Assembly: GCA_016462625.1 (NCBI GenBank)
Contig: JAEMSV010000012.1
Span: 1 to 58,139, forward strand
Source of the DNA: Solirubrobacteraceae bacterium
GTDB lineage: Bacteria > Actinomycetota > Thermoleophilia > Solirubrobacterales > Solirubrobacteraceae
Direction of reading: 5' to 3'
DNA: 58,139 nt
Below, piece after piece: positions 20,064-27,932 of this stretch. The stretch's first letter is position 1. Each line of letters begins with the position of its first letter. The translations under genes and the position numbers were made by a program. The notes under the pieces are model-generated. The model was not told where the DNA came from and made no database searches. It saw only the letters and a list, made by a program, of their open reading frames with translations.

Positions 20064-21332
20064 ATGACCTCATCCCCGAAGTCCCCGGCACCGTTCGCGG
20101 TGCCGCGGGTGCTGATGCTGGGCGCCGTCGTCCTGTCCGGCATCCTCCTGCTCGCGCCTTCCGCCGCTGACGCGGCCGACAAGCGCGCGACCGTCAGCCT
20201 CACGACCGTCGGCGTCGGCGCTCCGAAGAACCCGTCGGTGGCGATCGTCCCGTTCACCGACGCGATCTATTCCTCCTGCGACGTCGCGCCGAAGGGCAAG
20301 GGCACGTGCCAGACCCTCGGCGGCGTCGACTACCGCTACGGCATCGGCCGGCTGGAGATCACGGTCGGCCAGTGGGTGGCCTTCCTGAACACGGTCGACC
20401 CCGGCGGCGAGAACAAGCATCACCTGTACGACGCCAGCGAGAGCTCGTCGGCCTGGCCGAAGTTCGGGCAGATCAACATGTCCTCCAGCGCCGGGCGCGG
20501 CAAGCACTACTCCGTCGCCTCGAAGGCGTGGACCGACAAGCCCTACGGCTTCGCCAACTTCCTGCGCGCCGCGCGGTTCGTGAACTCCGTCGAGAACGGG
20601 CGGCTCATCTCCAAGACCGCCGGCACGGCGGGTGGGGTGGCGACCATCACGCGCAAGGTCGAGCTCTCGCCCGACACCCAGACCGGCATGTACGACATGG
20701 ATCGCAAGAAGGCGACCCGTGCGAAGACGTCGGGCTTCGTGCTCCCCAGCCAGGACGAGTGGACCAAGGCGGCCTACTACGACCCGACCGGCGGCGGCAC
20801 GCTCTCCTACTGGAAGTACCCGACCAACGCCGGGGTCTTCGGTGACGGCGACGCGACCGCGCCTGCCCCGACGACGCTCAACCCCGGCACGGGTGACGTG
20901 ACGAACATGGCGACGCAGCCGCTCTCGACCTACCACGCCAAGGACCTCGCCGCTCCGACCTGGTGCCCGGCGACCATCCAGCCCGCCAGCACCTGCGACA
21001 GCGTGAACCCGTTCGGCATGGACTCGACGACGTACGCCAAGGCCTACGCGGGCTCGCTGAGCACCGTCGGCCAGGCGATGACCACCTCCCCGTGGGGCAC
21101 GCTCGATCAGGGCGGCAACGCGGTCGAGTGGACCGACACGATCAGCCCGTCGCCGCTCGGCACCGAGAAGGGCCGCGTCTGGCGCCGGCTGCACGGCGGC
21201 ATCGCCAACGCCCCGGGCTACCAGCTGTGGCTCTCGGCCGTCGGCCTCCAGCCGCAGGACAACGCGCTGTTCACCGTCACGTACCCGTGGCTCGGGCTGC
21301 GCATCGGCGTGATCGGCGACCCGAAGAACTGA
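20064..21332 (+). CDS. Exported SUMF1/FGE-like domain protein
   Basis: This 422-residue exported protein has an N-terminal signal or anchor at about 15-38 (VLMLGAVVLSGILLLAPSAADA). The rest follows the formylglycine-generating-enzyme (C-type-lectin-like) pattern: YRYGIGRLEITVGQWVAFLN, FVLPSQDEWTKAAYYDP, GTLDQGGNAVEWTD and PWLGLRIGV. The copper-binding Cys pair of true FGE is not present at the usual place, so it is probably a non-catalytic binding protein. A stem CGGCACCG/CGGTGCCG with a TTCG loop lies at 20086-20105, early in the coding region, and could affect translation. Confidence 0.78.
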   Translation: MTSSPKSPAPFAVPRVLMLGAVVLSGILLLAPSAADAADKRATVSLTTVGVGAPKNPSVAIVPFTDAIYSSCDVAPKGKGTCQTLGGVDYRYGIGRLEITVGQWVAFLNTVDPGGENKHHLYDASESSSAWPKFGQINMSSSAGRGKHYSVASKAWTDKPYGFANFLRAARFVNSVENGRLISKTAGTAGGVATITRKVELSPDTQTGMYDMDRKKATRAKTSGFVLPSQDEWTKAAYYDPTGGGTLSYWKYPTNAGVFGDGDATAPAPTTLNPGTGDVTNMATQPLSTYHAKDLAAPTWCPATIQPASTCDSVNPFGMDSTTYAKAYAGSLSTVGQAMTTSPWGTLDQGGNAVEWTDTISPSPLGTEKGRVWRRLHGGIANAPGYQLWLSAVGLQPQDNALFTVTYPWLGLRIGVIGDPKN

Positions 21333-21348
21333 CGCCGACGGCAGGCGC

Positions 21349-21382
21349 CGGCCATGTCGCGTAGAACTTCGCGACATGGCCG
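21349..21382 (+). promoter_or_regulatory. 13-bp hairpin that contains the start codon of the LigD-type polymerase gene
   Basis: CGGCCATGTCGCG (21349-21361) pairs perfectly with CGCGACATGGCCG (21370-21382) around TAGAACTT. The right arm includes the ATG at 21376, so in RNA the start codon would be buried. It may be a translational switch, a terminator of the preceding gene or a DNA operator; no T run follows. Confidence 0.65.
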
Positions 21383-22434
21383 CCTCGCCCGCCACGACCG
21401 TCGACGCCGATGGCGTCGAGGTCCGGGTCTCGAACCCCGACCGCGTGATCTTCCCGGCGACGGAGAGCACGCCGGAGGTCTCGAAGCTCGAGGTCGTCGA
21501 CTACTACCTGTCGGTCGGCGAGGGGATCATGCGCGCGCTGCGCTTCCGGCCGACGACGCTCGAGCGCTGGCCGAAGGGCGTGCACCCGGGCATCGAGATC
21601 TCGACCCGGATGGAGCGCGGGGGCGACGCCTTCTACCAGAAGCGAATTCCGCGGGGCGCGCCCGAGTTCGTCGAGACGGCGCGGATCGCGTTCCCCTCAG
21701 GACGACACGCCGACGAGGTCTGCCCGACCGAGCTGGCGGTCGTCGCGTGGTGCGCCCAGATGGGGACGATCACCTTCCATCCGTGGCCTGTGCGGCGCGA
21801 TGACGTCGACACGCCGGACGAGCTGCGGATCGATCTCGACCCTCAGCCCGGCACGGACTTCGCCGACGCGGTGCGGGTCGCGGGAGAGGCGCGTCAGCTG
21901 CTCTCCGATCTCGGCTACGTGGGCTTCCCGAAGACCTCGGGCGGGCGCGGCATCCACATCTACGTCCGCATCGAGCCCAAGTGGACGTTCACCGACGTGC
22001 GCCACGCCGCGATCGCGTTCGGTCGCGAGCTGGAGCGGCGCATGCCCGGGGAGGTCACGACGAAGTGGTGGAAGGAGGAGCGCGGCGAGCGCATCTTCGT
22101 CGACTACAACCAGAACGCGCGCGACCGGACGATCGCCTCTCCGTATTCGATTCGCCCGAAGCCCGGCGCGCCCGTCTCCGCGCCGCTGCACTGGGACGAG
22201 CTGCTCGCGATCAAGCCCGAGGACTTCACCGTGGCGACGATGCCCGCTCGGTTCGCGGAGGTCGGCGACCTGCACGCGGCGATCGACGACGTGGCGCACT
22301 CGCTCGAGCCGCTGCTGGAGATGTACGAGCGCGACGAGGCGGGCGACATGCCCTATCCGCCCGACTACCCGAAGATGCCGGGCGAGCCCAAGCGCGTGCA
22401 GCCGTCGCGCGACACCGACCGCAAGAAGGACTGA
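21376..22434 (+). CDS. Stand-alone LigD-type polymerase/primase (PolDom) protein
   Basis: This 352-residue protein matches the polymerase domain of bacterial NHEJ ligase D (archaeo-eukaryotic primase fold). Catalytic Asp residues lie in RIDLDPQPG near residue 150. SGGRGIHIY with the catalytic His is near 195 and VDYNQNARDRT is near 240. The ligase and 3'-phosphoesterase modules are absent, and no Ku or ligase gene lies in the window, as in the mycobacterial stand-alone PrimPol/LigD-like proteins. It should add ribo- or deoxynucleotides at DNA ends during break or excision repair. Its start lies inside a strong hairpin. Confidence 0.9.
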   Translation: MAASPATTVDADGVEVRVSNPDRVIFPATESTPEVSKLEVVDYYLSVGEGIMRALRFRPTTLERWPKGVHPGIEISTRMERGGDAFYQKRIPRGAPEFVETARIAFPSGRHADEVCPTELAVVAWCAQMGTITFHPWPVRRDDVDTPDELRIDLDPQPGTDFADAVRVAGEARQLLSDLGYVGFPKTSGGRGIHIYVRIEPKWTFTDVRHAAIAFGRELERRMPGEVTTKWWKEERGERIFVDYNQNARDRTIASPYSIRPKPGAPVSAPLHWDELLAIKPEDFTVATMPARFAEVGDLHAAIDDVAHSLEPLLEMYERDEAGDMPYPPDYPKMPGEPKRVQPSRDTDRKKD

Positions 22435-22438
22435 CCCC

Positions 22439-23755
22439 GTGACCGACGACCGTATCGCCCTCGCCACCGAGGCGTTCATCTACGGCTTTCCGCTCGTGTT
22501 CAACCTCGAGCAGGTCGAGCGCTTCACCGAGCACGGGATGGGCAGCCTCGCGCCCGCGCCGTTCAACGTGTTCGCCCACGCGCAGCAGCTCGCGGGCCCG
22601 AAGGACACCTTCGTCTCGATCAACAACGACACCGTGTACTCGATGGCCCAGGTCGATCTGGGGGCCGGGCCGCTCCGCCTCGACGTCCCGGACACCGCCG
22701 GTCGGTACTACGTCCTGCAGTTCGTCGACGCGTGGACGAACAACTTCGCGTACGTGGGGGATCGTGCCACCGGGACCGCCGCGCAGTCCTACCTGCTCGT
22801 CCCGCCTGGGTGGGACGGCGACGCTCCCGGGGACACGGACGTCATCCGCGCGCCCACGCGCCTCTTCTCGATCGTCGGGCGCTGGGCCGTCGCCGGCGAG
22901 GCCGACCTGCCGGCCGTCCGCGAGCTGCAGGCGCAGCTGACGCTGACCCCGCAGGGAGACGCTGCGGCCCCCGGGCTGCCCGCGCTCGCCGACGGAGTCC
23001 GCGACGACCTCCTGTTCTTCGAGAAGCTGCGCGCCTGGTCGCAGGCCCTTCCTCCCGCGGCCCGGGACGTGGCCGTCCAGGAGCGGTTCGCGCCGCTCGG
23101 GCTCCTCGATCCGACGTCCCCGTTCACGGCGCCCGATGACGAGCTGGTGGCCGGGCTCGCCGCGGGCCAGACCATGATGGAGGAGGGGATCAAACACGGC
23201 TCGAGCCCCGTGCAGAACGGTTGGCAGCTGATCTACCACGTGTTCGACTACAACTCGGACTTCTTCGAGATCGGCACGCTGGACGAGGACCAGTGGAAGA
23301 TCGCCGATCCGAAGCTCCGCTACGCCACGCGCGCCCTCGCGGCGCGCGCGGGACTCTGGGGCAACCACGGCTACGAGGCCGCGTACGCGATGGTCTGGGT
23401 CGATGCCGACGGCGCGCCGCTGAGCGGCTCGGGGCGGTACCGGCTGCGCTTCACCGAGGACCCACCGTGCGGGGCGTTCTGGTCGATCACGATGTACGAC
23501 ACGCCCGAGTTCTTCCTGGTCGAGAACCCGATCGACCGCTACTCGATCGGCGACCGCACGCCCGGCCTGGTGCGCGGCGCCGACGGCTCGCTCACGATCT
23601 GGATGCAGCGCGACGAGCCGTCGGATCCGGAAGCGCGGGCCAACTGGCTGCCGACCCCGGAGGGGACCTTCCGCCCGGTCCTGCGGATCTACGAGCCAGC
23701 CGATGCGGTCTTCGACGGGCGCTTCGTCCTTCCGCCGGTCGAGCGCGTGAGGTAG
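22439..23755 (+). CDS. DUF1254/DUF1214 domain protein
   Basis: This 438-residue protein combines an N-terminal DUF1254 part (EAFIYGFPLVFNLEQ, NNDTVYSMAQVDL, RYYVLQFVDAWTNNF) with a C-terminal DUF1214 part (GYEAAYAMVW, YRLRFTEDPPCGAFWSITMYD, PTPEGTFRPVLRIYEP). The family's biochemical role is not established to my knowledge. No signal peptide is visible. The start is GTG at 22439, 4 bp after the polymerase stop, so the two genes are probably co-transcribed although their functions seem unrelated. Confidence 0.85.
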   Translation: MTDDRIALATEAFIYGFPLVFNLEQVERFTEHGMGSLAPAPFNVFAHAQQLAGPKDTFVSINNDTVYSMAQVDLGAGPLRLDVPDTAGRYYVLQFVDAWTNNFAYVGDRATGTAAQSYLLVPPGWDGDAPGDTDVIRAPTRLFSIVGRWAVAGEADLPAVRELQAQLTLTPQGDAAAPGLPALADGVRDDLLFFEKLRAWSQALPPAARDVAVQERFAPLGLLDPTSPFTAPDDELVAGLAAGQTMMEEGIKHGSSPVQNGWQLIYHVFDYNSDFFEIGTLDEDQWKIADPKLRYATRALAARAGLWGNHGYEAAYAMVWVDADGAPLSGSGRYRLRFTEDPPCGAFWSITMYDTPEFFLVENPIDRYSIGDRTPGLVRGADGSLTIWMQRDEPSDPEARANWLPTPEGTFRPVLRIYEPADAVFDGRFVLPPVERVR

Positions 23756-23778
23756 TCCTTCGCCGTATCGTCTCACCC

Positions 23779-24972
23779 GTGCGCGTGATCATCGTCGGTG
23801 CGGGCATCGTCGGCCTCGCCGTCGCGCGGGAGATCCTGCTGCGCCACCCGGGCACCGGCGTCACGGTGCTCGAGAAGGAACCCGAGGTCGCCACGCACCA
23901 GACCGGCCGCAACAGCGGGGTCGTGCACGCCGGCCTGTACTACCCGCCTGGGTCGCTGAAGGCCACGCTGTGCCGACGGGGCGTCGAGCTGCTGCGCGCG
24001 TTCACCGCGGAGCACGACATCGCCTACGACGAGTGCGGCAAGCTCGTCGTCGCCCTCGACCCGTCGGAGCTCGGTCGGCTGGCCACGATCGAGGAGCGCT
24101 CGCGCGCGAACGGGGTGCCGGTCTACATGCTGGAGGGCGCGCAGCTGCAGGAGATCGAGCCCCACGTCGTCGGTCTCGCGGCGCTGCACAGCCCCACGAC
24201 CGCGATCGTCGACTACGGCGCGGTCTCGCGCGCTCTCGCCGGGGAGATCGAGCGGCTCGGCGGACGCGTCCGCACCTCCACCGAGGTCGAGCGCGTCGAC
24301 GAGACCCACGGCACCATCCGGGTCGTCACCACCGGCGGCGAGGAGCTCGAGGCCGACCGGGTCTGCGTCTGCGCGGGCCTGCATGCCGATCGGCTCGCGA
24401 GGGACTCGGGGGAGGCGCCGTCGCCGCGGATCGTCCCCTTCCGCGGCGAGTACTGGAAGCTGCGCCCCGAGAAGCGCAGCCTGGTGCGGGGCCTGATCTA
24501 CCCGGTGCCCGATCCGTCGCTGCCGTTCCTCGGCGTCCATCTCACGAAGCGCATCGACGGGGAGATCCTCGTCGGTCCGAATGCGGTCCTCGCCCTCGCG
24601 CGCGAGGGGTACGACTGGGGGACGATCCGGCCGAAGGAGCTGGCCGAACTGCTGCGCTGGCGCGGCACGTGGCGGCTGTTCGGCGCGCACTGGAGGACCG
24701 GGATCGCCGAGATGCGCCGGTCGGCGAGCCGCGGGCTGTTCGTCGAGGACGCCCGCCGCTACGTGCCCGAGCTGCAGACCGGAGATGTCGTCCGCGCGCA
24801 TGCCGGCGTCCGCGCCCAGGCGGTCGACCCCGACGGCTCGCTCGTCGACGACTTCCGCATCGGCCAGACGCGCCGCGCGACCTGGGTGCGCAACGCGCCC
24901 TCGCCGGCGGCCACCGCGAGCCTGGCGATCGCCGAGTCGCTGGTGCAGCGCATGGACCTCGCGGCCGCCTAG
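23779..24972 (+). CDS. lhgO: L-2-hydroxyglutarate oxidase (LhgO-like FAD enzyme)
   Basis: This is a 397-residue FAD-dependent oxidoreductase of the DAO superfamily. The dinucleotide motif VGAGIVGLAVAREI is at the N terminus, then HQTGRNSGVVHAGLYYPPGSLKA, which is characteristic of LhgO. PFRGEYWKL and GVHLTKRIDGEILVGPNAVLA occur in the second half. It oxidises L-2-hydroxyglutarate to 2-oxoglutarate, feeding electrons to the quinone pool in other bacteria. The GTG start lies 7 bp after TATCGT, so a leaderless message is likely. Its stop shares CTAG with exonuclease III. Confidence 0.9.
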   Translation: MRVIIVGAGIVGLAVAREILLRHPGTGVTVLEKEPEVATHQTGRNSGVVHAGLYYPPGSLKATLCRRGVELLRAFTAEHDIAYDECGKLVVALDPSELGRLATIEERSRANGVPVYMLEGAQLQEIEPHVVGLAALHSPTTAIVDYGAVSRALAGEIERLGGRVRTSTEVERVDETHGTIRVVTTGGEELEADRVCVCAGLHADRLARDSGEAPSPRIVPFRGEYWKLRPEKRSLVRGLIYPVPDPSLPFLGVHLTKRIDGEILVGPNAVLALAREGYDWGTIRPKELAELLRWRGTWRLFGAHWRTGIAEMRRSASRGLFVEDARRYVPELQTGDVVRAHAGVRAQAVDPDGSLVDDFRIGQTRRATWVRNAPSPAATASLAIAESLVQRMDLAAA

Positions 24973-25838
24973 CCCTTCGACTGCGGGAGCTTCGCGCCGC
25001 CGCGCGGCGCGGGCTTCGCCGACGGGGGCGGGACGACCGGCCCGATATCGCCGTCGGGCGCCTCGTCGAGGTCGACCATCACGGGCGCGTGGTCGCTCGG
25101 GCCCTTGCCCTTGCGGGCCTGGCGGTCGATCCATGCGGCCTGCACGCGATCGGCGACGGCATCGCCGGCGAGCACGAGGTCGATCCGCATGCCGAGGTCC
25201 TTGTGGAACATGCCGGCGCGGTAGTCCCAGTAGGAGAAGACGCGCTCGGTGGGCCAGCGGTCGCGGACGACGTCGTGCAGGCCCGTGGCCTGGAGGGCGG
25301 CGAGTGCGTCGCGCTCGGGCTTCGTGACGTGCGTGTGGCCCTCGTAGGCGGCCGGGTCGAAGACGTCGTCGTCGGTGGGCGCGATGTTCATGTCGCCGAG
25401 GACGACGGTGGTCGCCGGGTCGCCCTCGAGCACGAGCTCGCGCAGGCGCTCCAGCCACGCGAGCTTGTAGACGTAGTGGTCGGAGCCGGGCTCGCGGCCG
25501 TTCGGCACGTACACGCAGATGAACCTGATGCCGTCGCAGGTGGCTGCGACGGCGCGGGCCTCCTGGTGGGGGAAGCCCGGGCCCCCCGGCAGGCCCGGGA
25601 CGACGTCCTCGAGGCCGGCTTTGGAGATGATCGCGACGCCGTTCCACGCGGCCTCGCCGTGGGCGGCGACCTCGTAGCCGCGGGCGGCCAGCTCCCCGGA
25701 GAACAGCGCGAGGAACGCGTCATCGGCGAGCTTGGTCTCCTGCAGGCAGACGACGTCAGGCTTGCGCTCATCGAGCCACGGCAGCATTCGCGGCAGCCGC
25801 TGCTTCGCCGAGTTCACGTTCCAGGTGACGACGCGCAT
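24969..25838 (-). CDS. xthA: Exodeoxyribonuclease III (AP endonuclease family)
   Basis: This 289-residue cytoplasmic DNA-repair nuclease of the EEP fold cuts at abasic sites and trims 3' ends. Catalytic residues are visible: Asn7 in WNVNS, Glu34 in LQETK, Tyr in YVPNG, Asp/Asn in LGDMNIAP and Asp-His in SDHAP. A basic, Pro-rich tail follows the core. The ATG at 25838 lies 7 bp after TACGCT (minus strand), a leaderless pattern. Its TAG overlaps that of lhgO in CTAG. Confidence 0.93.
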   Translation of the reverse strand: MRVVTWNVNSAKQRLPRMLPWLDERKPDVVCLQETKLADDAFLALFSGELAARGYEVAAHGEAAWNGVAIISKAGLEDVVPGLPGGPGFPHQEARAVAATCDGIRFICVYVPNGREPGSDHYVYKLAWLERLRELVLEGDPATTVVLGDMNIAPTDDDVFDPAAYEGHTHVTKPERDALAALQATGLHDVVRDRWPTERVFSYWDYRAGMFHKDLGMRIDLVLAGDAVADRVQAAWIDRQARKGKGPSDHAPVMVDLDEAPDGDIGPVVPPPSAKPAPRGGAKLPQSKG

Positions 25839-25854
25839 CCCGCGCAGCGTAGAC

Positions 25855-25902
25855 GTGAACGTCGTTCTGCCGTCGCCCTGGCGACGGTGAACCGACGTTC
25901 AC
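25855..25902 (-). terminator. Long imperfect hairpin between the MFS gene and exonuclease III
   Basis: Two 22-nt arms (25855-25876 and 25881-25902) match at 18 positions around loop CCTG, covering the MFS stop codon. The inner 7-bp stem CCGTCGC/GCGACGG is perfect. The arms also contain GTGAAC/GTTCAC half-sites like those in the operator at 3723-3748, so it could be a terminator, a regulatory site, or both. Confidence 0.55.
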
Positions 25903-27320
25903 CTTCCTGGGGCGGGTGCGGGCGCTGCTGCCGGAGCTCGTTGCACCAACACTGCCGCTGCGACGACCGCGGCCGCCAGCGCGAAGCCGCCGGTCACGAC
26001 CCAGCCGGTGCGGAACGCGTCGAGCGCGGCCTGGCCGGTGCCCGGCGTGCCGAGCACGGCGACGAGCGCCGCGACGCCGATCGCCAGGCCGACCTGGCGG
26101 AACATGTTCACCACGCCCGAGCCGGCGGCGAACTGCTCGGGTGGGAGCGACCCGGCGGCGTTGGCCATCAGGGTCGGCAGGGTGAGACCGACGCCGGCGC
26201 CGGTGAGCAGCATGCCCGGGACCACGCCCGTGAGGTAGTTCGGCTCGACCGTGACGAGCACCGACCAGGAGAGGATCCCCAGGGCGAAGACCAGGAGGCC
26301 GCCGAGCGCCACCCTGCCCGCGCCGTACTTCTCGATCAGGCGGCCGCTGATGCCGAACGCGAACACGGGAACCATCAGCGGGCCGGGCGCGATGCCGAGG
26401 CCGGTCTGCAGCGCCGACCAGCCCCAGACGCCCTCGGACCAGAGCACGACGGACAGCAGCATGGCGCCGAACGCCGCGGAGAACAGCAGCATCGCGACGG
26501 ACGACCCGGTGAACGCGCGGCCGCGGAACAGCTCGGGCGAGATGAGGGGGTTGCTGTGGTGGGTGGTGTGCCAGGCGAAGGCGAGGAGCATCGCGACGGA
26601 CGCGACGAGCGCTCCGGCGGTCTCCGCCGAGCTCCAGCCCCAGTCACCGCCCTTGACGAGCCCCAGCGACAGCAGGCCGACGCCGGCAGTGACGAGCAGC
26701 GCGCCGAACGCGTCGGGCCGGGGGATCTCGTGGCCCGGGACGCGCGGCAGCATGCGCCAGCCGACGATGAGCGCGGCGATCCCGATCGGGACGTTGACGA
26801 TGAAGACCCAGCGCCAGCTGAACTCGGCGAGCACGCCGCCCGCGACCGGGCCGAGGGCCGCGGCGAGCCCGCCGATGGCGGTCCACGCGCGGACCGAGCT
26901 CTGGCGCTTCTCCAGCGGCGCCGTCGCGAGGATGAGGCTCAGCGACGTCGGTGTGAGCAGCGCGGCACCCGCGGCTTGGAACACCCGGGCGACGACGAGC
27001 GCCTCGATGCTGTCGGCGGCGGCGCACGCGGCCGACGCGACGACGAACACGGCGAGGCCCACGAGGAAGCCGAGCTCCCTCGGGTAGCGATCGGCCATGC
27101 GGCCGAAGAGGACGAGCAGCGACGCGTAGACGATCGCGTACGCGTTCAGCACCCAGGACAGGGTGCCGAGGTCGGGCTCGTTGAGGTCCTTGGCCAGGTC
27201 CGGCAGCGCGACGTTGACGATGAACAGATCGAGGCTCGCGACGATGACGCCGGCGCACACGATCAGCAGCACGCCGGTGGGGGAGGCGTCCGCGCGGCGG
27301 AGCTGACTTAGGAAGTTCAT
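25899..27320 (-). CDS. MFS multidrug efflux transporter, DHA2 family (14 TM)
   Basis: This 473-residue inner-membrane proton antiporter has about 14 hydrophobic segments. The family motifs are LDLFIVNVALPDLAKDL in helix 1, GRMADRYPREL in loop 2-3, and the antiporter motif C-like GLAAALGPVAGGVLAE in helix 5. It is divergent from an HxlR regulator. Its promoter reads TTGACA (complement of 27352-27357), a 16-bp spacer and TACGCT (complement of 27330-27335), with the ATG 9 bp further, so it is probably leaderless and controlled by the HxlR protein. The substrate is unknown. Confidence 0.9.
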   Translation of the reverse strand: MNFLSQLRRADASPTGVLLIVCAGVIVASLDLFIVNVALPDLAKDLNEPDLGTLSWVLNAYAIVYASLLVLFGRMADRYPRELGFLVGLAVFVVASAACAAADSIEALVVARVFQAAGAALLTPTSLSLILATAPLEKRQSSVRAWTAIGGLAAALGPVAGGVLAEFSWRWVFIVNVPIGIAALIVGWRMLPRVPGHEIPRPDAFGALLVTAGVGLLSLGLVKGGDWGWSSAETAGALVASVAMLLAFAWHTTHHSNPLISPELFRGRAFTGSSVAMLLFSAAFGAMLLSVVLWSEGVWGWSALQTGLGIAPGPLMVPVFAFGISGRLIEKYGAGRVALGGLLVFALGILSWSVLVTVEPNYLTGVVPGMLLTGAGVGLTLPTLMANAAGSLPPEQFAAGSGVVNMFRQVGLAIGVAALVAVLGTPGTGQAALDAFRTGWVVTGGFALAAAVVAAAVLVQRAPAAAPAPAPGR

Positions 27321-27329
27321 AGCCAGGGC

Positions 27330-27369
27330 AGCGTAGCGCTGACTTAGGACTTGTCAAGTCAGGTACGAT
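27330..27369. promoter_or_regulatory. Shared HxlR operator and divergent promoters
   Basis: CTGACTT (27339-27345) and AAGTCAG (27356-27362) form an inverted repeat that encloses the palindrome GACTTGTCAAGTC (27348-27360). The -35 of the MFS promoter (TTGACA) lies inside it, and the regulator's -10 (TACGAT, 27364-27369) borders it. GCTGACTTAGGA also recurs directly at 27302-27313, inside the MFS gene start. Confidence 0.75.
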
Positions 27370-27376
27370 CCTCCGT

Positions 27377-27892
27377 ATGACTTCGACCAGCTCCGTCCGC
27401 CTGGCCGGCGGGATGGATCCCCGGGACGGCTGGACCGCCGAGCGCTGTCCGATGGCCGCCGCGTTCGACCAGGTGCGCACGCGGTCCGCGTTCCTGATCC
27501 TCCGGGAGGCGCTCTACGGGACGACGAGGTTCGGTGACTTCGCCACGCGCGTGGGGATCTCCGAGCCGGTCGCGGCAGAGCGGCTGAAGGAGCTCGTCGC
27601 CGACGGGCTGCTCGTGCAGGAGGACTACCGCGAGCCCGGCCAGCGGGCCCGGAAGAGCTACGTCCTCACCGAGAAGGGCGCCGAGCTGGCGCCGGTGCTC
27701 GTCGCGCTGAAGGACTGGGGCGACCGCTGGGTCTACGGCGGCGAGGGGCCGGTCGAGCTGCGGCACGCCGGCTGCGGGGCGAAGGTGCACGTCGAGGTGC
27801 GCTGCGAAGACGGGCACGAGATTCCGGACGCCGGGGCACTCGAGCTGCACCCGGGGCCCGGCGCCCGGCGGTCCGTGCGGCGCTCGGCGTAG
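27377..27892 (+). CDS. HxlR-family transcriptional regulator
   Basis: This 171-residue winged-helix regulator contains ERCPMAAAFDQVRTRSAFLILRE, a recognition part GISEPVAAERLKELVADGLL and a wing with SYVLTEKG. C-terminal Cys (HAGCGAKV, VRCEDGHE) could bind metal or sense thiol stress. Cys24 in ERCP occupies the place of the redox Cys known in some HxlR proteins. ATG at 27377 lies 7 bp after TACGAT. It is divergent from the DHA2 efflux gene, the typical layout of a repressor and its pump. Confidence 0.88.
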   Translation: MTSTSSVRLAGGMDPRDGWTAERCPMAAAFDQVRTRSAFLILREALYGTTRFGDFATRVGISEPVAAERLKELVADGLLVQEDYREPGQRARKSYVLTEKGAELAPVLVALKDWGDRWVYGGEGPVELRHAGCGAKVHVEVRCEDGHEIPDAGALELHPGPGARRSVRRSA

Positions 27893-27932
27893 GCTCCGCG
27901 CCGATGGGCGCCGGGAAGACCAGGACCTGAGC

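Noticed and set aside
23970..27311. 1113-codon open frame on the plus strand opposite exonuclease III and the MFS gene
   Set aside because: Its composition is repetitive Arg/Gly/Asp/Glu typical of a GC-rich shadow frame, and it covers two genes with clear family motifs on the other strand.
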